A model generated the notes under the pieces. That model was not told where the DNA came from and did no database searches. It worked only from the letters and a program-made list of their open reading frames with translations. The translations under genes and the position numbers were made by a program. 32,014 bases of DNA from NCBI GenBank assembly GCA_029257045.1, contig JARIDB010000113.1, forward strand, positions 1 through 32,014. Reading direction: 5' to 3'. This document shows, in pieces, positions 23,701-32,014 of this stretch; position 1 is the stretch's first letter; each line of letters starts with the position of its first letter. The DNA is from Clostridium sp. Its GTDB lineage: Bacteria > Bacillota > Clostridia > Clostridiales > Clostridiaceae.

Positions 23701-24515
23701 TAATTATTTTCTTCTAAAATGAACTTTTCTATAGCTTTTGCCACACCATCATTTTCATTAGTGTCAGTAATATAATTTGATATCTTCTTTATAGAATCAA
23801 AGGCATTACCCATAGCTATCCCAAGACCTGCATATTCTATCATATTAAAATCATTGTCTGCATCTCCTAAAGTTATTATCTCTTCTTGCTTTACACCTAA
23901 ATGTTTAGCTAATAATTCTACTCCAACGCCTTTATTAGCATCTTTATTTAAGAATTCAAGAAAAAAAGGTGTACTTCTTACAACAGTGTACTTTTCATAA
24001 ACTTCCTTTGGAAGCTTATCTACTGCTGATCCTAATATTTCTGGTTCATCAATCATCATTATTTTAATAATTACATCATCATCTTTTGTTTCATTTATAT
24101 CTAAAATATTAATATCAATATTATTAATTTCAGCTTCTACTTCAGTGTATTTACTATTTTTAGGAGTAATCAGCCCTCTTTTCTCACAAAAAGCATGAAT
24201 ATTAACACCTAATTCATCACTTAACTTTTTTAAGTAATGATAATCTTCACCTTTTAATGAAACTTTAGATATAACTTCTTTGTTTTTAGTTTTCTGGACT
24301 AAAGCTCCATTGTAACTTAATACATAGTCTTTATCGGTGTACATATCTAACTCTTTTAATGCTCTACTTACTCCTTCAATAGGTCTTCCTGTTGCTAAAA
24401 CTACAGTTACGCCTTTATATTTCGCATCCTTTATAGCCTTTTTAGTTCTATCTGAAATTGATTTATCTTCTCTTAATAAAGTTCCATCCATATCTATTGC
24501 TACTAATTTATACAT
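23700..24515 (-). CDS. yidA: YidA-like Cof-type sugar-phosphate phosphatase
   Basis: HAD-IIB phosphatase. Nucleophile Asp8 and Asp10 sit in AIDMDGTLL, and ATGRPIEGVSRALKELDMY, YVLSYNGALVQ and VIIKIMMIDEPEIL follow E. coli YidA closely. The ending GDADNDFNMIEYAGLGIAMG holds motif IV. YidA acts on several sugar phosphates, so the true substrate remains open. The length of 271 aa is full. RBS GGAGG precedes the ATG. A perfect inverted repeat (AATAATAACAT / ATGTTATTATT, 24,548-24,558 with 24,564-24,574) lies about 35 bases upstream of the start and may be an operator. Confidence 0.9.
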   Translation of the reverse strand: MYKLVAIDMDGTLLREDKSISDRTKKAIKDAKYKGVTVVLATGRPIEGVSRALKELDMYTDKDYVLSYNGALVQKTKNKEVISKVSLKGEDYHYLKKLSDELGVNIHAFCEKRGLITPKNSKYTEVEAEINNIDINILDINETKDDDVIIKIMMIDEPEILGSAVDKLPKEVYEKYTVVRSTPFFLEFLNKDANKGVGVELLAKHLGVKQEEIITLGDADNDFNMIEYAGLGIAMGNAFDSIKKISNYITDTNENDGVAKAIEKFILEENN

Positions 24516-24839
24516 TCATTTTCCTCCATCATAACCTTAATTGTATTAATAATAACATAACTAATGTTATTATTGAATGAATTATGCTTAATTTAGTATT
24601 TACTATAAGCTATTACCCATTTCATTTATTATATTTATATATATCTCCGCTTCTTCTTAAAGAGTATTCTCTATATATATTAGTTTATCTATTATATTAT
24701 TTAAATCATCATATATTTAATGTTTTTCTATTATTTTATTAAAAAACAAATCAATACTATTGAATATTTCGGATTTATTTAAAAAATTATTTATTCAATA
24801 TTCAAGTGAAACAAATTTTTTCTATCCCTTTTATAAAAG
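24516..24839. other. Intergenic region between yidA and the helicase gene
   Basis: About 320 bases of AT-rich DNA. Besides the inverted repeat at 24,548-24,574 upstream of yidA, it holds TTGAATATT / AATATTCAA (about 24,758 and 24,797) with a 27-30-base spacer, perhaps a weak terminator for the helicase mRNA. No ORF is supported. Confidence 0.4.
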
Positions 24840-26282
24840 TTAACTTTTTGCTCTACTTATTTTTGTAAGTTTTCCTTTAACTTTTATCTCTTTATATTTT
24901 TTTAAAATTATATTACCCTTACCATTTAAAATATCTACAAAAGAAAAACCATCTTGAACATCTATAATTCCAATATCTTCTCCAGTTAACTCTTCTAAGT
25001 TGCTTAAAGCTCCTAAGATATCTACATTTCTAACTTTTTTCTTCTTACCTACTGTAATATGAAGCTTTGTTACCTCTTTATGGATATTCTTTAACTTAGT
25101 TCTTGTCTTAACATAACCTTTTTGACTTTCAAAGAATAAGTTTTTTCCTTCTACTATTTCATCATAAGAAGGAATATTTAAATTTTCTATTTTATAACCT
25201 ATATATTCTTCTATTTCATTAAAATATCTTTCTTCTCTTTTAGATACTAAAGTAATAGCTAATCCACTTTTATCTCCTCTACCACTTCTCCCTATTCTAT
25301 GAACATAACTTTCCTTTTCCATTGGAACATCATAATTAAATACATTAGTTATATGTGGTATATGTATTCCTCTTGCAGCCACATCTGTAGCAACTAAAAC
25401 CTTAAACTCTCTATCTTTAAAATTTTCCATAGTTGATAATCTATCTTTTTGTTCCATATCACCATGTAATTCACTAACTTTAATATCTTCCTTGTTAAGT
25501 TCACTAAACAAATGTTTAACATTTTCTTTTGTGTTACAGAAAATTATAGCTGATTCATTTGTATGTACATAAAGAAGTTTTAAAAGAATTTTATATTTTT
25601 CGCTAAATTCAGTTTCTATAAATCTTTCTGATATTTTATCTTTATTAAATACCTTTGATTTAACTTCAAGGATTTCTGGATTTCTCATGTGAGTTGTATA
25701 TAAAGCTTCTATTGCCTCTGGTATTGTAGCTGAAAATAAAGATATGTTTTTTATATTAGGAAGTTTGTTTAATATACTTGATATTTGATCTACAAAACCC
25801 ATATTAAGCATTTTATCTGCCTCATCTATAATTACATACTCTATATCCTCTATATTTATATTTCCTCTTTCAATATGATCTATTACCCTTCCAGGTGTTC
25901 CTGAAACTATATGTACTCTTTGCTTTAATTCTCTAACTTGTTCATTAAAAGGTTGTTTTCCAAAAATAGCTGCAACTCTTATTTTCTTAAGTCTTCCTAT
26001 ATCAGATACATCTTCTTTAACTTGCATAGCAAGTTCTCTTGTTGGCACTAATATTAAAGCTTTTATCTTATTTTCTTCACTATCTATATTTTCACATAAA
26101 GGAATTCCAAAACTTGCTGTTTTACCACTTCCTGTTTGTGATTTTACAACTAAGTCTTCTCCTCTTAATATTTTAGGAATTACAACTTTTTGAACTTCTG
26201 AAGGCTCTATAAATCCTAAGTTATCTAAAGCTTTTTGTATTTCCTCGCTTAAATTCATATTTTTAAATGTATCTATATTCAT
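24840..26282 (-). CDS. dbpA: DEAD-box RNA helicase with DbpA/YxiN RNA-binding domain
   Basis: ATP-dependent RNA helicase. Core motifs are SQTGSGKT (48-55), PTRELA (80-85), GTPGR (128-132), DEAD (153-156), SAT (184-186), ATDVAARGI (298-306) and HRIGRSGR (328-335). The C-terminal 75 residues (TKLHITVGKKKKVRNVDILG, then LTGEDIGIIDVQDGFSFVDI and VKGKLTKISRAK) are the RNA-recognition domain of DbpA/YxiN, which targets hairpin 92 of 23S rRNA in late 50S assembly. The length of 480 aa matches. The RBS reads AAAGGTGGG before the ATG. Confidence 0.93.
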   Translation of the reverse strand: MNIDTFKNMNLSEEIQKALDNLGFIEPSEVQKVVIPKILRGEDLVVKSQTGSGKTASFGIPLCENIDSEENKIKALILVPTRELAMQVKEDVSDIGRLKKIRVAAIFGKQPFNEQVRELKQRVHIVSGTPGRVIDHIERGNINIEDIEYVIIDEADKMLNMGFVDQISSILNKLPNIKNISLFSATIPEAIEALYTTHMRNPEILEVKSKVFNKDKISERFIETEFSEKYKILLKLLYVHTNESAIIFCNTKENVKHLFSELNKEDIKVSELHGDMEQKDRLSTMENFKDREFKVLVATDVAARGIHIPHITNVFNYDVPMEKESYVHRIGRSGRGDKSGLAITLVSKREERYFNEIEEYIGYKIENLNIPSYDEIVEGKNLFFESQKGYVKTRTKLKNIHKEVTKLHITVGKKKKVRNVDILGALSNLEELTGEDIGIIDVQDGFSFVDILNGKGNIILKKYKEIKVKGKLTKISRAKS

Positions 26283-26355
26283 TAATTTCCCACCTTTTTC
26301 TATAATTAATAATTAGCAACTACAATTTAGCCCTAATAAAACTTCAACCATTATC

Positions 26356-26371
26356 ATTATAAGCTTATAAT
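26356..26371. promoter_or_regulatory. Perfect 16-bp palindrome upstream of the helicase gene
   Basis: ATTATAAGCTTATAAT, about 75 bases before the helicase start codon. Possible operator; with this AT content it may also be chance. Confidence 0.3.
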
Positions 26372-26447
26372 TATCTATTGTTTATATTATTTCTTTATTT
26401 TATTATTCTAACCTAGCATAATCTATTTAACAATCAAAAAAGGTGGA

Positions 26448-26498
26448 TATATATAAAAGAGATTATAGCTACTTATAAAACAAGTTCTATAATCTCCC
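26448..26498 (-). terminator. Terminator after the DedA/HAD pair
   Basis: Stem GAGATTATAG / CTATAATCTC (26,459-26,468 with 26,487-26,496) with extra ACTT/AAGT pairing in the loop, followed on the minus strand by TTTTATAT. Confidence 0.75.
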
Positions 26499-26535
26499 TT
26501 ATTAATTTAATAGTTAATTATTTACACCTTTATTA

Positions 26536-27144
26536 TTAATTAGATATATTTAAACCTAGATATTTTAAATCCTCTTTTAGCTTATTTGCATTTTCAAATA
26601 CTATAGCTTCTATATTAACTTCCTTTGCAGCATCAACATTTATCTTTGTATCATCTATAAATATTGATTCTTTAGGAACTAATGAGTATCTCTCTAAAAT
26701 AGCCTTATAAATTCTTTCATCTGGTTTTAATAGTTTATCTTCATAAGATACTACCCCACCATCAAATAGATTAAAGAAATCATATTTCTCCTTCACCTTT
26801 TTGAATGCTATATCATGAAAATTTGAAAGATAATAAAGATTATAACCATTTTCTTTTAAATCTTTTAAAATTTCTACAGTTTCATTTATTGGTATTAATA
26901 TATCATACCAATTTTCAAAAGCTTTTTTAATATCTTCTCTATAATCCTCATTTCTAAGGCTTATATTTTCTATAGCTTCAATTTCAGTAATAGTACCCTC
27001 ATCTAACTTAATCCATTCTTCACTTAAAAATATCTCTTTTAAAACCTTCTCAGCTCTACTTTTTTCTAGCTTTCCATTAAGATATTCTTTAGGATTAAAG
27101 CTTAATAAAACATTACCTAAATCAAAAATAATATTCTTATACAT
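26536..27144 (-). CDS. HAD family hydrolase (YihX-like)
   Basis: HAD-IA type phosphatase of 202 aa. FDLGNVLLSF holds nucleophile Asp8 in the G-N variant of motif I typical of YihX-like glucose-1-phosphatases. YYLSNFHDIA gives motif II serine, then DGGVVSYEDKLLKPDERIYK the motif III lysine, and IFIDDTKINVDAA motif IV. The ORF is open to 27,177, but that start would overlap the stop of the upstream dedA-like gene; ATG at 27,142-27,144 has AAGGAGAG in good position, so I chose it. It follows the DedA gene by 20 bases and very likely shares its transcript. Confidence 0.88.
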   Translation of the reverse strand: MYKNIIFDLGNVLLSFNPKEYLNGKLEKSRAEKVLKEIFLSEEWIKLDEGTITEIEAIENISLRNEDYREDIKKAFENWYDILIPINETVEILKDLKENGYNLYYLSNFHDIAFKKVKEKYDFFNLFDGGVVSYEDKLLKPDERIYKAILERYSLVPKESIFIDDTKINVDAAKEVNIEAIVFENANKLKEDLKYLGLNISN

Positions 27145-27164
27145 AAATTCTCTCCTTACACCAA

Positions 27165-27665
27165 TTAAATAAACCAATTTTTAAAAGCATAACCTGCGTA
27201 AATAAGTACTGAATTCCAAATTGTAGTTCCTAATATTGAATAAATAGCAAATTTGAAAATATTCATTCTAAATATTCCTGCAACAAAAGGAACTAACGTT
27301 CTTGCAACCGGAATTAGCCTTCCAATAAATATACCTTTATAACCATAACTTTCGATATAATGAAAGGTTTTATCTATAGGTTTTCGACTTTTAGGAAACT
27401 TATTGCATACTTTAGTTAATAATGGCCTTCCACAGAAATAAGAAATGTAATATAAAATATAACTAGCTAATTCTGCTGCTATTATTGACACTAAAATTGC
27501 TATGTATATATTTATTTTAAATTCTGATACCCCTATTCCTATACCAGGCATAACAATAGCTGCTCCAAGCCCTGGAAAGTTTAAGTATTCTAAAAATATT
27601 ATAAAAAATACAAATATTAGCCCATACCTTGCTAAAAATTGAATTACTGTTTGTATGTTATTCAT
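27165..27665 (-). CDS. DedA family membrane protein
   Basis: SNARE-associated/DedA protein of 166 aa with about four to five hydrophobic segments. The signature GRLIPVARTLVPFVAG (about 115-130) is the conserved R-x-x-P-x-x-R motif needed for function. Recent work links DedA members to undecaprenyl-phosphate or phospholipid recycling across the membrane. It is somewhat shorter than the usual 200 aa, lacking part of the C-terminal tail. RBS GAGGTGG precedes the ATG. It is the first gene of a pair with the HAD hydrolase. Confidence 0.9.
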   Translation of the reverse strand: MNNIQTVIQFLARYGLIFVFFIIFLEYLNFPGLGAAIVMPGIGIGVSEFKINIYIAILVSIIAAELASYILYYISYFCGRPLLTKVCNKFPKSRKPIDKTFHYIESYGYKGIFIGRLIPVARTLVPFVAGIFRMNIFKFAIYSILGTTIWNSVLIYAGYAFKNWFI

Positions 27666-27765
27666 TGTAATTCCACCTCAGTTTTTCTTTGATAATAATA
27701 TTTTATCTTATGTTTCTTAATATAAACTATCCATTATTCAGTCTAATCCTTAAGATTTACTTAAT

Positions 27766-28800
27766 TTACTTTCTTATATATGCTAATAATAAATTTATTG
27801 TATTTTCTATTCCTTCATAATGAGTTCTTTCCATACCATGAGATGCGTGAACCCCAGGACCTATTAATGCCCCTCTAATATCATTACCACCTTTTAAAGC
27901 TGCTCCAACATCTGATCCATACATTGGATAAATATCTACTGCATATCTTATTTTGTTTTCTTTTGCAAGATTAATTAAATCAGTAACCATATTATAGTCA
28001 TAAGGTCCATTTGAATCTTTAGCACAGATTGAAACATCATATTCTGTACAGCTTAAGTCTTCTCCTATACATCCCATATCTACAGCTATCATCTCTGTTA
28101 TATCTTTTGGTATATAAGAAGATCCATGACCAACTTCTTCATAAGTTGAAATAAATACCTTTACTGTATATGTTGGTTTTATATTTTCTCTACTTAACAT
28201 TTCTAAAAGTCCTATTAAAGCTGATACACTACCTTTATCATCTATAAATCTCGATTTAATAAATCCATTTTCTGTTATAGTAGTTTTTGTATCTATAAAT
28301 ATAAAATCTCCAGCACAAATTCCTAAATCTTCTACATCCTTTTTATTTGAAACTCTTTCATCTATTCTAACTTCCATGTTTTCAGGAGTACGTTTTTTAT
28401 CCTTAGCATCTGTATAAACATGAGCTGCGGGACTTGTACTTAAAAAAGTTCCTGTATAGATTCTTCCATCTCTTGTTCTTATCTTGCAATATTCACTATC
28501 TAAAGTTGCTGGAATTGGTCCTCCAAGTAAGGTGAATTTTAAAGTTCCACTACTTGATATTGATCTAACCATAGCACCTAAAGTATCTACGTGAGCTGAA
28601 AGTCCAATAACCTTTCCTTCCTTTTCTCCTTCAACAGTAATTATGCCACAACCTTTATTTGTTCTTTCAAATTTATATCCAAAGCCTTTTGCATAATCTT
28701 CTATTATATTCATAATATCAAAACAGAAACCTGTTGGACTGTCAAATTCTAATATTCTTTTTGCTGTATTTAATACAAATTCTTTATTTATTATTCCCAA
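27766..28800 (-). CDS. M42 family metallo-aminopeptidase
   Basis: Dinuclear-metal peptidase of the M42 (PepA/FrvX/endoglucanase M-like) family, cytoplasmic and usually a large tetrahedral complex. Visible ligands are His70 and Asp72 in SAHVDTLG, Asp187 in FIDDKGS, catalytic Glu221 and ligand Glu222 in STYEEVGHG, Asp241 in AVDMGC and His321 in SHGMERTH. The length of 344 aa is normal. The start codon is TTG at 28,798-28,800, with GAGGAG about ten bases upstream; no ATG is available nearby. It appears monocistronic, after the gshF terminator. Confidence 0.9.
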   Translation of the reverse strand: MGIINKEFVLNTAKRILEFDSPTGFCFDIMNIIEDYAKGFGYKFERTNKGCGIITVEGEKEGKVIGLSAHVDTLGAMVRSISSSGTLKFTLLGGPIPATLDSEYCKIRTRDGRIYTGTFLSTSPAAHVYTDAKDKKRTPENMEVRIDERVSNKKDVEDLGICAGDFIFIDTKTTITENGFIKSRFIDDKGSVSALIGLLEMLSRENIKPTYTVKVFISTYEEVGHGSSYIPKDITEMIAVDMGCIGEDLSCTEYDVSICAKDSNGPYDYNMVTDLINLAKENKIRYAVDIYPMYGSDVGAALKGGNDIRGALIGPGVHASHGMERTHYEGIENTINLLLAYIRK

Positions 28801-28904
28801 TATTAATTCACTCCTCTTGAAAAATTCTTCTTTAATTCTATCACTATATACTTAGTATTTCTATATTATTATATTTTATAGTTAAATTTAATCTTTTTAT
28901 ATTT

Positions 28905-28936
28905 AATTAAAAAGAAAACTAGGCAGAGCCTAGTTT
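28905..28936 (-). terminator. Terminator after gshF
   Basis: Perfect 9-bp stem AAACTAGGC / GCCTAGTTT (28,916-28,924 with 28,928-28,936), three-base loop, followed on the minus strand by TCTTTTTAATT. Confidence 0.85.
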
Positions 28937-28992
28937 CAAAAGTTTAAATAAAGAAAACCTCAATAATTTCAGTTTGAAAACATATATAAATT

Positions 28993-31296
28993 TTATATAA
29001 AATTTAACTCTTTTAAAATTTCTACTGCTATTTTTCTTTCTTTGCCTTTATATGGATAAGAATGTATATGAATTGCTGGATTAAAATTAACTTCTATAAT
29101 AGAATAATTTGAATTTTCATCTTCTAAATCTTCTATCATCATATCTACTCCACTTATTGCTGCACCCATAGCCTTGGTTGCTTCTACTGCTATTTCTTTA
29201 TATTTATTTGGTATATTATCCGTAAAATCAATACTATCTCCACCAGTGCTTATATTTGAATTTTCTCTTAAATAAACTACTTCATCTTGTTTAGGAATGT
29301 AATTAAAATCTTTATTTTCTTGTTTTAAAAATAATCTTACATTGTTATCTAATTGAATTTTTTCTAAAGGTGTTTTATAGCCTTTTCCTCTTAATTGATC
29401 TTTATTTTTCTCTGCAACTAATTCTTCTATAGTACTTTTATTATTACCTATTACATTAGCTGGAACCCTATGAAGGATTCCTACAACCTTATCTCCTATT
29501 ACAAGGAACCTATATTCTTTTCCTTTAATAAATTCCTCTACTAATATTGTAGAATCATGACTAAATGCTATTTTAAAAGCTTCTTCTATATCTTGTTTTT
29601 TAGTTCCATCTTTAAATATTGAAATTCCTAGTCCAAAATTTGTAGACTTAGGTTTAATTACTATAGCTTTATTTATAAATTTATCTACATTTCTAAAAGC
29701 TTCTTCTAAAGAAAAATATTCATAACCTGATGGTACTTTTATATTGTTTTTCTTTAATATGTCCTTTGTAACTACTTTATTTTCCATCATCATTACTGAT
29801 ATATAACTGTCTTTTGAAGTTTTTGTAGCTTGTTTTATATACTCAGTATGATTATCTTTGCTTAACGCTATAAAATTATCACTTTTATCTATAACTTCTA
29901 GCTTAATTCCTCTTTTAACAGCTTCCTTCATAAGAATTTGTGTTGATAATTCAAAATCTTCATATCCTTCAAATTTATATCTCTTATTATAAGCATCTTT
30001 TTTATATTCTTTTGATAGCTTTAAATGCCCTTTAAGGAACCCTTCATTTTTTATTATTTCCGATACCTTATTTGCATAAGTTAATTTTGAATCTTTAACT
30101 TTCTCAATCATATTATCTATTATATTTTCTTTTTTAATCTCTAGCTCTATAACCATATCTTTTATTTCCTTAAGAATTTCTAAAGCCCATTTTTCTTTTG
30201 ATATAATTTTCCCATCTTTATTTAAAAGTATATCCATTTGTCCGTACATAGCTATTATATTTTGATTATTTTGGCCCTCTTCTTGCCATCTTTCATAACT
30301 ACTTTCTTCTTTTATTAATAAATAAATATTAAATAAACTTATAAATTCTAAATCTTCTAAGGATATTCCTACTTTATTAAAAGGATTAATATCAATACTT
30401 CTAATTTCAAGATAGTTTACCCCTTCTTCTGTTAAAGATTCTAGAAATCTTTCATTATCATAAGCTTTGATCCTTATTTGGCTATATAATTCCTTGTGAT
30501 TTTCTATAAGCTTATCATTTATAAAACTATATACACTATCTACATAGTTTTTAACTGAACTATAACTTGGGAATAAATCTATTTGGTTTTTATAACCACA
30601 TTCACTATTTCTATAAGACATAGCTCCTTCATTTGAAAAACTATCCTTTGAAACCTTATCTAATTCTCTAACACAATTATCTCCATAAGATTCATGCATT
30701 GCAGTAGTTCCACTTACTAAATATATTAAAAGCCACCTATATCTTAAATAATTTCTTACTACCTTTAAATATATATTATCTCTAAATTCCCTGTATCCTT
30801 CTCCTTTTCCAAGAGTTTTATATAAATCCTTAATCAAATCTTCATTAAAAGAAAAGTTAAAATGAATTCCTGAAATAAGTTGCTTTTTACCACCATATTT
30901 TTTTAATAGATGTTTTCTATAAGAACTTGCAACTTCTCCTTTGTTTTCATCTTCATATTCCGATACAGGTATCTTATCATCTTCTGGAATATCACAAGGC
31001 ATAGATTGAGGCCATAAATACTCATCCTCTAATTCTAAAGCAGTCATATCATATAATGCATTTAAAAAACTATATACCTCTTCTACCGTACTTAGAGTTG
31101 GTGTAATAAGTTCTATTTGACTTTCTGAGAAATCAGTTGTTATATATGGATTTGTTATTTTACTACCAAATACTTCAGGATGTTTTGTAAGAGCAAGTTT
31201 TCCTTCCCCTGTAACTCTTAAAGTTTCACGTTCTATTCCATATTTCCCTATTAATAAACTTTCTTTATATTCTAATTTTTTAATTATCTTTAACAT
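28993..31296 (-). CDS. gshF: Bifunctional glutamate-cysteine ligase/glutathione synthetase (GshF)
   Basis: One protein carrying both steps of glutathione synthesis. Residues 1 to about 450 are a GshA-type ligase (GKYGIERETLRVTGEGKLAL, TTDFSESQIELITP, then QLISGIHFNFSF and NYLEIRSIDINPF). Residues from about 490 are an ATP-grasp synthetase (VIKPKSTNFGLGISIF, then VEEFIKGKEYRFLVIGDKVV and IIEVNFNPAIHIH). The length of 767 aa is typical of GshF. It suggests thiol-based redox and oxygen protection in an anaerobe. RBS AGGAGG precedes the ATG, and the start overlaps the end of the MATE gene by 17 bases, so the two genes are cotranscribed. Confidence 0.95.
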   Translation of the reverse strand: MLKIIKKLEYKESLLIGKYGIERETLRVTGEGKLALTKHPEVFGSKITNPYITTDFSESQIELITPTLSTVEEVYSFLNALYDMTALELEDEYLWPQSMPCDIPEDDKIPVSEYEDENKGEVASSYRKHLLKKYGGKKQLISGIHFNFSFNEDLIKDLYKTLGKGEGYREFRDNIYLKVVRNYLRYRWLLIYLVSGTTAMHESYGDNCVRELDKVSKDSFSNEGAMSYRNSECGYKNQIDLFPSYSSVKNYVDSVYSFINDKLIENHKELYSQIRIKAYDNERFLESLTEEGVNYLEIRSIDINPFNKVGISLEDLEFISLFNIYLLIKEESSYERWQEEGQNNQNIIAMYGQMDILLNKDGKIISKEKWALEILKEIKDMVIELEIKKENIIDNMIEKVKDSKLTYANKVSEIIKNEGFLKGHLKLSKEYKKDAYNKRYKFEGYEDFELSTQILMKEAVKRGIKLEVIDKSDNFIALSKDNHTEYIKQATKTSKDSYISVMMMENKVVTKDILKKNNIKVPSGYEYFSLEEAFRNVDKFINKAIVIKPKSTNFGLGISIFKDGTKKQDIEEAFKIAFSHDSTILVEEFIKGKEYRFLVIGDKVVGILHRVPANVIGNNKSTIEELVAEKNKDQLRGKGYKTPLEKIQLDNNVRLFLKQENKDFNYIPKQDEVVYLRENSNISTGGDSIDFTDNIPNKYKEIAVEATKAMGAAISGVDMMIEDLEDENSNYSIIEVNFNPAIHIHSYPYKGKERKIAVEILKELNFI

Positions 31297-32014
31297 TATT
31301 GTAATTCCTCCATATTTTCACTCTATAAGCTATACAAGAAATGACTCCCTTTAATATGCTTGATATAGATATTGCATACCATATCCCTTTTACACCTATA
31401 TATCTAGTTAATATAATTGCCATAGGTATTCTTAAAACTGTAAAGAAAATACTTATAAAAGCTGGTATTCTAGGCTTTCCTACTCCTGTAAATACTCCAT
31501 TTGATATCATCTCTATAGTTGAAAATATTTGAGATACTCCTATTATTCTTAAATACTCGCTAGCTATTTTAATTGTTTTTTCTTCCCTAATAAATAACTT
31601 TATTAAAGTTTCTGGTATTAATGTAAATGCCAAGGTTACAAACAAAGCATAAATAACACCTATAATTAACGCTTTATTATAACCTTCATTTATTCTTCCA
31701 TATTTTTTGGCACCAAAATTTTGTCCAACAAAACTTGAAATAGCACCATTAAGCCCTCCAACTACCATATAAACTATTGATTCTATCTGAAGACCTATCT
31801 TTTGAGCTGCAATGGCATCAGATCCAAAACCGCCTATAATTCTAGCTAAGATTATATTTACTAGTGTAAACAATACCCTTTGAAATGACATAGGAATCCC
31901 TAATATACTTATTTCTTTTATCTTATTTAAGTTTAATTTTTCTTTTAAGTCTATTCTTAAAATATTTTTCCCATTTATAATCAAAAGGATAAATACGATA
32001 AATGTTCCTATTAA
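31280..32014 (-). CDS. MATE family efflux transporter, C-terminal part (cut by window edge)
   Basis: The reading frame is open to the right edge; the N-terminal half lies outside. Visible are about 245 residues with six membrane helices: ISILGIPMSFQRVLFTLVNI begins the second six-helix half, followed by GLQIESIVYMVVGGLNGAIS, FVGQNFGAKKYGRINEGYNK, and FTGVGKPRIPAFISIFFTVL with YIGVKGIWYAISIS. These fit NorM/DinF-type sodium- or proton-driven exporters of cationic drugs or metabolites. The stop codon lies inside the start region of gshF. The substrate is unknown. Confidence 0.9.
   Translation of the reverse strand, partial: LIGTFIVFILLIINGKNILRIDLKEKLNLNKIKEISILGIPMSFQRVLFTLVNIILARIIGGFGSDAIAAQKIGLQIESIVYMVVGGLNGAISSFVGQNFGAKKYGRINEGYNKALIIGVIYALFVTLAFTLIPETLIKLFIREEKTIKIASEYLRIIGVSQIFSTIEMISNGVFTGVGKPRIPAFISIFFTVLRIPMAIILTRYIGVKGIWYAISISSILKGVISCIAYRVKIWRNYNNVKDN

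Noticed and set aside
27145-27177. Upstream start for the YihX-like HAD gene
   Set aside because: It would overlap the upstream stop and lacks a placed RBS. The internal ATG has AAGGAGAG and gives the normal family N-terminus.

Overview
The window is very AT-rich, uses strong AGGAGG-type ribosome binding sites and carries compact Rho-independent terminators. Its genes (reverse rubrerythrin, GshF, GlnRS next to a T-box-controlled GluRS, YxiN/DbpA helicase, M42 peptidase) point to a Clostridium sensu stricto-type chromosome. This is ordinary chromosomal sequence: no plasmid, phage or intact transposase gene is visible, and no rRNA, tRNA or CRISPR array was found.

Layout. 1-2.6 kb, minus strand: 5' part of a reverse rubrerythrin, an unrecognised 153-aa gene, an RluF-like pseudouridine synthase and a Cof-type HAD phosphatase. 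2.6-5.4 kb, plus strand: glnS and a DUF445 membrane protein. 5.3-6.6 kb: a repeat-rich intergenic stretch, a 59-aa winged-helix-like protein, a 109-aa membrane-anchored protein and a frame-disrupted small membrane ORF. 6.4-10.5 kb, minus: a PadR/DUF2812 pair whose two sides carry similar copies of the gltX 3' UTR/terminator, then gltX with a glutamate T-box leader. 10.5-11.9 kb, plus: a membrane-anchored GH3 (NagZ-like) enzyme. 11.9-16.1 kb, minus: a DUF4173 protein with an N-terminal degenerate Nudix-like domain, a YozG-like HTH plus DUF2975 pair, and a pentapeptide-repeat protein with a two-TM pore-like tail. 16.2-18.9 kb: a MocR/PdxR-type regulator divergent from alanine racemase. 18.9-20.1 kb, minus: a FliB-like protein. 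20.2-23.7 kb, plus: a TrpXYZ-type ABC importer operon behind a long leader. 23.7-32 kb, minus: YidA-like phosphatase, DbpA/YxiN helicase, DedA plus HAD pair, M42 peptidase, and a MATE exporter overlapping gshF.

Most interesting element. The leader of the ABC importer (about 20,292-20,807) has a consensus promoter, a 21-codon ORF with Phe/Tyr-rich codons 11-17, base-pairing partners for those codons, and three successive terminator hairpins. The 3' arm of each of the first two terminators can pair instead with the 5' arm of the next. This suggests leader-peptide attenuation with chained, mutually exclusive terminators. It is an inference from visible complementarity and has not been tested.

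Functional themes are translation (glnS, gltX, rluF, dbpA), redox defence (rubrerythrin, GshF), envelope and cell-wall metabolism (alr, NagZ-like enzyme, DedA) and small regulator/membrane-protein pairs (PadR/DUF2812, HTH/DUF2975). Several GC-richer, structured intergenic segments look like decayed mobile or repetitive elements.
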